Notes under the pieces: generated by a model | Told to the model about the DNA's origin: nothing | What the model saw: only the letters and a program-made list of their open reading frames with translations | Databases searched by the model: none | Position numbers and translations under genes: made by a program | Source: Halomonas sp. | Lineage (GTDB): Bacteria > Pseudomonadota > Gammaproteobacteria > Pseudomonadales > Halomonadaceae | Direction of reading: 5' to 3' | NCBI GenBank assembly: GCA_003560175.1 | Contig: PWIZ01000101.1 | Location: 1-11,672, forward strand | Length of the DNA stretch: 11,672 bases | Part shown: in pieces, positions 7,508 to 11,672 of the stretch | Layout of the letters: the number at the start of each line of letters is the position of its first letter | How positions within the stretch are numbered: position 1 is the first letter of the stretch

Positions 7508-8500
7508 ATGTGGAACTGGACCTCCCCCGGCAAGTTGCGCGCCAAGGGCATCATCGGAATGAATCGCCGAAACATTCGCTATATTGGTCGCTATAACGAT
7601 CGCCGCCTCTACCCACTGGTGGACGACAAGCTCAAGACCAAGATATTGGCCCAGGAATATGGCATCACCACGCCGGCGCTGATCGGCACCGTTGCCACCC
7701 AGTTCGGGGTCAAGCACCTGCGCGAGATGCTGCACGGCCACGACGGATTCGTGATAAAGCCGGCCAAGGGCAGCGGCGGCAAGGGGATACTGGTGATCGA
7801 CCACGTCGAGGATGGCGCCTTTATCAAGCCCAGCGGCGTCCGACTCACCCTCAAGGACGTCGAACGCCACGCCTCCAATATTCTCTCGGGCCTCTACTCC
7901 CTGGGGGGCTCCCCCGACGTGGCGGTGGTCGAGGCGCTGATCAACTTCGACGAGCGGCTCGCGGAGTACACCTACGAGGGCGTCCCCGATATCCGCGTCA
8001 TCGTCTTCCTGGGCTATCCGGTGATGGCGATGATGCGCCTCTCCACCGCGGCGTCGGACGGCAAGGCCAACCTGCATCAGGGCGCCGTCGGGGTAGGCCT
8101 GGATATCGCCACCGGCACCGCCATCCGCGGCGTACAATTCGACCGCACCCGCCTTGACCACCCCGACACCGGTCACGAATTGGCCAGCCTGCATATTCCC
8201 GACTGGGACACCCTGCTGCTGCTGGCCGCCGGCTGCTATGAAATGACCGGGCTGCTGGGCTATCTCGGCACTGACGTGGTACTGGACCGCGACCACGGCC
8301 CCATGCTGCTGGAGCTCAATGCCCGTCCAGGCCTGGCCATCCAGATGGCCAACGGCGAAGGGCTGCGCCGTCGCCTCGATCTGATCGAGCGTCAGCCGGC
8401 GGGGTGTCCCCCCGAAGAGCGCGTGGCCTTCGCCCAGCACCACTTCGCCCGCCGCAGCGAACTCGAGTCAAACGCCGTCTCGGCCGCCCTGGCCGTCTGA
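7508..8500 (+). CDS. RimK-related ATP-grasp ligase ('alpha-L-glutamate ligase-like' protein)
   Basis: This is a cytoplasmic ATP-grasp enzyme expected to form an amide or peptide bond through an acyl-phosphate intermediate. Seen in the sequence: an N-terminal family block GIIGMNRRN (14-22), the ATP-binding loop KPAKGSGGKG (84-93), a DIRVIVF strand (161-167), and the metal/ATP block LLELNARPGL (267-276) with Glu269 and Asn271. The 330 residues fit the subfamily I know as RimK-related glutamate ligase-like; the true amino acid substrate and acceptor are not known. The ATG at 7508 is chosen because GAGG at 7494-7497 lies ten bases upstream and the start MWNWTSPGKLR fits the family. An in-frame TTG at 7499 would add three residues but lies only one base after that site. 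It follows the transglutaminase-7TM gene by five bases, so both are probably co-translated. It completes the three-gene cassette. Confidence 0.85.
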   Translation: MWNWTSPGKLRAKGIIGMNRRNIRYIGRYNDRRLYPLVDDKLKTKILAQEYGITTPALIGTVATQFGVKHLREMLHGHDGFVIKPAKGSGGKGILVIDHVEDGAFIKPSGVRLTLKDVERHASNILSGLYSLGGSPDVAVVEALINFDERLAEYTYEGVPDIRVIVFLGYPVMAMMRLSTAASDGKANLHQGAVGVGLDIATGTAIRGVQFDRTRLDHPDTGHELASLHIPDWDTLLLLAAGCYEMTGLLGYLGTDVVLDRDHGPMLLELNARPGLAIQMANGEGLRRRLDLIERQPAGCPPEERVAFAQHHFARRSELESNAVSAALAV

Positions 8501-8509
8501 TGCTCGCTG

Positions 8510-8527
8510 GCCGGACTGAGGTCCGGC
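8510..8527. other. Hairpin between the ATP-grasp gene and zur
   Basis: GCCGGAC (8510-8516) and GTCCGGC (8521-8527) form a perfect 7-base-pair stem with a TGAG loop, ten bases after the ATP-grasp stop. No T-run follows. It could end the cassette transcript weakly, or be an operator, since a -10-like TAGAAT (8531-8536) lies right after it. Confidence 0.4.
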
Positions 8528-8567
8528 GCGTAGAATGGTGTCCTCATTTCGCCAGTTGATGGTCGTC

Positions 8568-9011
8568 ATGCCAGAACCCCGTGCCCTGCTTGACCAGGCA
8601 GCCCAACAGTGCCAGCAGCGCGGCGCGCGCTTCACCCCGATCCGCCGGCGCGTGCTGGAAATGATCGCCGAGGCTCCGGGCAGTCTGAAGGCCTACGATC
8701 TCCTGGACCGCCTGGCCGAGGAGCACGCCGCCGCTCGGCCGCCCACCGTCTACCGCGCCCTGGAGTTCCTGATCGACCAGGGGCTGGTGCACCGCATCGA
8801 ATCGCTCAACGCCTACGTGGCCTGCCCCTGCCCGGAGCACGCCCATGGCTTCCAGCTGCTGATCTGCCGGCTGTGCGGGCGGGTCGAAGAGCTGCACCTT
8901 GACGACGTCAACGCCCAACTCTCGCGGCAAGCCCGTGACCTCGGCTTTCGCGTGGAGCGCCAGACCATTGAACTGCTCGGCCACTGCGAAGCGTGTCACG
9001 CCGACGCCTGA
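8568..9011 (+). CDS. zur: Zinc uptake regulator, Fur family
   Basis: Zur is a dimeric repressor that binds DNA when zinc is replete and controls zinc uptake and zinc-sparing genes. The winged helix includes the recognition segment PPTVYRALEFL. Metal ligands match E. coli Zur in spacing. Counting from the chosen start, His75, Cys86, His93 and Glu108 correspond to the regulatory site (E. coli His77, Cys88, His96, Glu111). Cys100, Cys103, Cys140 and Cys143 form the structural site, in CRLC and CEAC. This pattern, rather than the HHH-rich pattern of Fur, supports Zur. The ATG at 8568 gives 147 residues. An in-frame ATG at 8535 would add eleven residues (MVSSFRQLMVV) unlike the family and overlaps a TAGAAT -10 candidate. 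None of the possible starts has a strong ribosome site. hisI and yidD follow closely. Confidence 0.88.
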   Translation: MPEPRALLDQAAQQCQQRGARFTPIRRRVLEMIAEAPGSLKAYDLLDRLAEEHAAARPPTVYRALEFLIDQGLVHRIESLNAYVACPCPEHAHGFQLLICRLCGRVEELHLDDVNAQLSRQARDLGFRVERQTIELLGHCEACHADA

Positions 9012-9057
9012 GCCGACCACCCTGCCCCCTGCCCCCCTTCTTTTCGGATCTTCTGCC

Positions 9058-9498
9058 ATGCCCGATACCTTCAAGGCCCTGGAGCGGGCCGACCGTGACA
9101 GCCGACACCCGCTGAACGAGATTCTCGAGGCGGCGCGCTTCAACGCCGAGGGCCTGATCCCCGCCATCGCCCAGCAGCACGACTCGGGGGAGGTTCTGAT
9201 GATGGCCTGGATGAATCGCGAAGCGTTGGAGGAGACACTGCACACCGGGCGCGTCTGCTACTGGTCGCGCTCGCGCGGTAAGCTGTGGCGCAAGGGCGAG
9301 AGTTCCGGCCAGCAGCAGCATCTCAGGGCCGCCGCGCTAGACTGCGACGGTGACACCCTGCTGCTCCAGGTGGACCAGACCGGTCCTGCCTGCCATTCCG
9401 GCCGGCGCAGCTGCTTCTACGTGGCCCTGGAGGGCGAGGAGGCCAGGATTACCACGGCCCCGCTAATCGATCCCGACACTCTTTACGGCAAGGTCTGA
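9058..9498 (+). CDS. hisI: Phosphoribosyl-AMP cyclohydrolase (histidine synthesis)
   Basis: HisI opens the purine ring of phosphoribosyl-AMP, the third step of histidine synthesis, in the cytoplasm. Family blocks are GEVLMMAWMN (44-53), GRVCYWSRSRGKLWRKGESSG (64-84) and the metal-binding end, with the acidic DCDGD at 95-99 and Cys96, Cys112 and Cys119, the zinc cysteines. It is the short HisI-only form (146 residues) without the HisE pyrophosphohydrolase domain. The reading frame is open further upstream, to an ATG at 8899, but that part overlaps zur and has no family character. The ATG at 9058 starts MPDTFKALER and is accepted despite a weak ribosome site (GGA at 9046-9048). It lies 46 bases after zur and one base before yidD. 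Being alone, away from a his operon and beside zur, it may be a zinc-responsive paralog or simply a dispersed single copy. Confidence 0.92.
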   Translation: MPDTFKALERADRDSRHPLNEILEAARFNAEGLIPAIAQQHDSGEVLMMAWMNREALEETLHTGRVCYWSRSRGKLWRKGESSGQQQHLRAAALDCDGDTLLLQVDQTGPACHSGRRSCFYVALEGEEARITTAPLIDPDTLYGKV

Positions 9499-9499
9499 G

Positions 9500-9847
9500 A
9501 TGCCCTGCCTCGCCGCCTGGCTAGCTCGGCTGTTGCGCGCCCTGCGCCGCGGTGTCGGCTGGTTGATGATCGGCCTGGTCAAGGTCTACCAGGTCACGCT
9601 GAGCCCGCTGCTCGGCCCGCGCTGCCGCTACTGGCCGAGCTGCTCCCACTACACGGTGGAAGCCATCCAGGTGCACGGGCCGTTCCGGGGTGGGCTGATG
9701 GCGCTCCGGCGCATCACCCGCTGTCACCCGGGCTGCGAAGGCGGCATCGACCCGGTGCCGGGCGGGCCCAGCGAACGCCTCTGCCGCGAGGATCCGGAGC
9801 TCGACGAGCACTTCCGCCCGCGCGACGACGCCTGCCGTCACCGTTAG
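9500..9847 (+). CDS. yidD: YidD, membrane protein insertion efficiency factor
   Basis: YidD is a small membrane-associated protein that helps YidC/Sec insertion of inner-membrane proteins. The signature is clear: YQVTLSPLLGPRCRYWPSCSHY (30-51), RRITRCHPGCEGGIDPVP (70-87), and conserved cysteines at 42, 48 and 75. An amphipathic N-terminal helix of about 25 residues, rich in Arg and Leu, would lie on the membrane. At 115 residues it is longer than many homologues (roughly 70-100) because of tails at both ends. The ATG at 9500 is one base after the hisI stop and AAGG at 9490-9493 lies inside hisI, so translation is probably coupled. The usual place for yidD is between rnpA and yidC; here it is apart from them, which may mean a second copy or a moved gene. 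Confidence 0.88.
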   Translation: MPCLAAWLARLLRALRRGVGWLMIGLVKVYQVTLSPLLGPRCRYWPSCSHYTVEAIQVHGPFRGGLMALRRITRCHPGCEGGIDPVPGGPSERLCREDPELDEHFRPRDDACRHR

Positions 9848-9897
9848 CCGCTTCTCTCCTGCCTGTCGTCGCCCGCTACCCGCCCTGGCCAGGTTGC

Positions 9898-9919
9898 CTG
9901 GAGCGATTATTCGCTCTGG
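9898..9919. terminator. Hairpin between yidD and the convergent fic gene
   Basis: GAGCGA (9901-9906) and TCGCTC (9911-9916) pair around a TTAT loop, with three more pairs outside (C-G and two wobbles). The loop holds the stop codon of the minus-strand fic gene (9907-9909). No T-run follows on either strand. The 59-base gap otherwise contains only a CCTGGCCAGG palindrome (9884-9893). Confidence 0.45.
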
Positions 9920-11460
9920 CCGATACCGGCAAAGCCGTCAGCCACGATGGCTTCCAGCCGCTCAACGAGAGCCGCGTCATCCAGGACCGGGAAGTCGCGC
10001 CGCAGCTTGCCGCTGACGCCGCCATGCTGTCGAATGGCACGAATGATCCGGTCCATATGTTCATCCGGGCCCTCTACCCACTCCTTGATCGCTTCGCGCG
10101 TCACATACCAGGCTCGCTGAATGGCCGCCTGCTGGTGCATTTCATGCTCCAGGGTGTAGCGCACGATCTCTTCGAGATATTCGACCTGATCGGTCAGGTC
10201 GGGATATCGCCAGGTGGGCCCGGCCTCCTCATAGGCGGAGAAGGTGAAGTCGGATTCGATCCCGTCGGGGTAAGACCGGCGCCGATTGAGGAAGCCGACG
10301 GCATCGCCGTAGTGCCGCATCAGAGGGCGTGAATAACGCTCCAGTACCCGATCATATTCGATGCGGCGCATTGAAGACGAAGTGATCGCCGCGGAGATCG
10401 GCAGAATAAAGGGCTCCGGCACGGCACCATCGCGTCGCAGGATATCATTGATCAGGAAACGCGAGATGCGCCCGTTACCATCCGCCAGCGGGTGTATGAA
10501 TACAAAGCCGAAGCTGGCCACCGCCGCCCTGGTGATGGCATCTTCCTGCCCCGTCGACTCGAGGAAATGATTCAATCCCCTAAGCAGGTCAGGGAGCCAT
10601 GCCCAGGGGGGGCAGACATAGTGCACGACAGCCCCTTGGGTAACGGAGCGACTACCCACGAAGACAGGAGATTGGCGCAATCCCGGCTGAATGGTGGCAA
10701 CGCCCAGGATGGCGCTCTGGAGTTCGCCCAATGCCTCGGGAGCCAGCGGATCCTCCCATTGCCCGCAATAGGCCTCCATGGCGGCGGCAAACCGCTGTAT
10801 GCGCCCCTGGTGGCCGCCCTCATGCTCGATCACGAAACTCGCCCGGCTCTCCTTGATGGTCAACCAGACGGCGCTACGGCGGAGAATGTCGGCGCCGAAC
10901 TCCCCTTCCATGCTTTCCAGCTGGTGACGGATATCATAGTCACGCGACCGCTCGACGCTCGAGGTGCGCCGGACCATGGGGCAGTAGTCCCGCGAGCCGG
11001 GGAGGTTGTCGTTGATACGCCACCGCCGGTTGCGCCTCGGGTGTGTTGCCGTCACATAGTCATCGGGGCTCAGGGCATCCCGGTAATTCCCTCCGGTCTC
11101 GGCGATATCCAGGCGCGCTCCCGTCAGCCATTCATACAGGAAGCCTGCTCGACGGGCGTACTGCCCGGTAGGTTCGCTACGAACCCATTCTGACAGGCTC
11201 TCGGGGGGCAGTTTCTGAAACAGCCGTGCCAGGAACTCGAGATGCACGCCCTCATGCTTGAGGGCAAAGGTGAGATGGCCGGAAAGGGTCGCCGCCGGGC
11301 GCATACTCTCCAGATAGGCCTCGCTGCGGCGCCCCTCATGCTCCAGGGTGTGACGAGCGCGGCTAATACGACTCTCGACAGAGAAAGGCTGGACGGCATC
11401 GACGTCATAAGTCGAGGCCAACCAGGCGTAGCCAATTTCGTCGCCATTTTGCCGTGCCAA
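9907..11460 (-). CDS. Large Fic-domain protein (putative AMP transferase)
   Basis: Fic enzymes usually transfer AMP from ATP to a hydroxyl side chain of a target protein. The catalytic loop HPLADGNGRISR is at 323-334, with the catalytic His323 and phosphate-binding Arg331 and Arg334. A beta-hairpin flap (VFVGSRSVTQGAVVH, 266-280) precedes it. An N-terminal inhibition motif (S/T)xxxE(G/N) seems to be represented by Ser208-Phe-Val-Ile-Glu212, with His213 where Gly or Asn is usual. The C-terminal part (about 440-510) looks like a winged-helix domain. The first 150 residues resemble other large Fic proteins of about 500 residues but have no assigned function. The start is TTG at 11458-11460; GGGA at 11469-11472 is a weak ribosome site, and no upstream ATG is in frame before a stop-free AT-rich leader. 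The target is unknown. No antitoxin-like small gene is next to it. Confidence 0.85.
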   Translation of the reverse strand: MARQNGDEIGYAWLASTYDVDAVQPFSVESRISRARHTLEHEGRRSEAYLESMRPAATLSGHLTFALKHEGVHLEFLARLFQKLPPESLSEWVRSEPTGQYARRAGFLYEWLTGARLDIAETGGNYRDALSPDDYVTATHPRRNRRWRINDNLPGSRDYCPMVRRTSSVERSRDYDIRHQLESMEGEFGADILRRSAVWLTIKESRASFVIEHEGGHQGRIQRFAAAMEAYCGQWEDPLAPEALGELQSAILGVATIQPGLRQSPVFVGSRSVTQGAVVHYVCPPWAWLPDLLRGLNHFLESTGQEDAITRAAVASFGFVFIHPLADGNGRISRFLINDILRRDGAVPEPFILPISAAITSSSMRRIEYDRVLERYSRPLMRHYGDAVGFLNRRRSYPDGIESDFTFSAYEEAGPTWRYPDLTDQVEYLEEIVRYTLEHEMHQQAAIQRAWYVTREAIKEWVEGPDEHMDRIIRAIRQHGGVSGKLRRDFPVLDDAALVERLEAIVADGFAGIGQSE

Positions 11461-11519
11461 AATGATTATCCCGCGTAAAAAACGATTATTTTTAAAGTCC
11501 GGCCTAGAAAAATGATTAT
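11459..11519. repeat. Three phased direct repeats AAAAYGATTAT upstream of fic
   Basis: Copies lie at 11459-11469 (AAAATGATTAT), 11479-11489 (AAAACGATTAT) and 11509-11519 (AAAATGATTAT). Starts are 20 and 30 bases apart, so all three face the same side of the helix. The first copy overlaps the fic start codon; a possible -10 (AATAAT on the minus strand, 11485-11490) lies in the second. This fits an operator bound cooperatively. The core ATAATCATT also resembles half of a Fur box. Confidence 0.7.
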
Positions 11520-11537
11520 GCAGGGGGGCTTATGGGC

Positions 11538-11672
11538 TCAGGCGGCCTCCTGCTCGGCCACCTCATAGATGCGCTTGAGCATGGCGTTCAGGCCGTTGCT
11601 GCGGGTCGGCGAGAGGTGCTTGTCGAGGCCCAGGTCGGCGAGGAAGTGGGGGCTGGTGGCGCGGATCTCGGC
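11538..11672 (-). CDS. sufE: SufE-type sulfur acceptor, C-terminal fragment
   Basis: Only the last 44 residues and the stop are inside the window; the 5' part lies beyond position 11672. The translated end includes LGLDKHLSPTRSNGLNAM, followed by LKRIYEVAEQEAA. The SPTRSNGL block at the C-terminus is typical of SufE, which takes sulfur from a SufS-type cysteine desulfurase and passes it to Fe-S cluster assembly. The catalytic cysteine lies in the unseen part. It could also be the related CsdE, but the wording of the block favours SufE. It is read in the same direction as fic, which begins 77 bases downstream across the repeat region. Confidence 0.75.
   Translation of the reverse strand, partial: AEIRATSPHFLADLGLDKHLSPTRSNGLNAMLKRIYEVAEQEAA

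Noticed and set aside
7454..8443. Long minus-strand frame opposite the ATP-grasp gene (329 codons)
   Set aside because: The plus-strand protein carries the ATP-grasp motifs; the mirror frame shows no recognisable domain.
8899..9057. Longer hisI start at 8899
   Set aside because: This extension overlaps most of the end of zur in another frame, is not HisI-like, and HisI begins normally at 9058.
10492..11193. Plus-strand frame of 233 codons opposite fic
   Set aside because: The minus strand encodes the Fic signature; the opposite translation is low in family-like features and has no ribosome site.
9907..11460. Fic gene as part of a toxin-antitoxin pair
   Set aside because: No small antitoxin-like gene lies next to it, and its size and built-in inhibition-like motif fit a self-controlled large Fic protein.

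Overview
The window looks like chromosome of a high-GC, halotolerant gammaproteobacterium of the Halomonas/Chromohalobacter type. The main reason is a complete ectABC ectoine operon whose proteins resemble, from memory, those of Halomonas elongata almost residue for residue. Core genes typical of such genomes (gor, zur, hisI, yidD, sufE) surround it. No insertion sequence, tRNA, rRNA, phage gene or CRISPR array was seen.

Layout. Positions 1-172: leader of gor. 173-1552: glutathione reductase (gor). 1553-1793: structured intergenic region with hairpins, an AT-rich inverted repeat and a good sigma-70-type promoter for ectA. 1794-4213: ectA, ectB and ectC, with a terminator-like hairpin plus T-run between ectA and ectB. 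4246-4827 (minus): a DUF3833-type lipoprotein, convergent with ectC. 4828-5092: divergent promoter region. 5093-8500: a three-gene cassette made of a retropepsin-like lipoprotein, an inactive transglutaminase fused to a 7-helix membrane domain, and a RimK-related ATP-grasp ligase. 8568-9847: zur, hisI and yidD. 9907-11460 (minus): a large Fic-domain protein. 11538-11672 (minus): the 3' end of a sufE-type gene that runs off the window.

How the genes work together. EctB, EctA and EctC convert aspartate semialdehyde to the compatible solute ectoine. The cassette that follows is a conserved but poorly understood set: a cytoplasmic peptide/amide ligase, a membrane protein with a dead transglutaminase fold probably on the periplasmic side, and a lipid-anchored aspartyl protease. 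Together they suggest making, recognising and trimming a peptide or peptide tag at the envelope. Its position beside ectABC, and an inverted repeat with identical arms upstream of both units, suggest shared control, perhaps osmotic; this is inference. Zur sits next to HisI, a zinc enzyme, and a stand-alone yidD, which may form a small zinc-related group. The fic gene stands apart, behind an AT-rich leader with three direct repeats spaced 20 and 30 bp, an operator-like arrangement.

The least described items are the retropepsin/transglutaminase/ATP-grasp cassette, the shared inverted repeat, the phased repeats before fic, and the ectA-ectB terminator-like hairpin.
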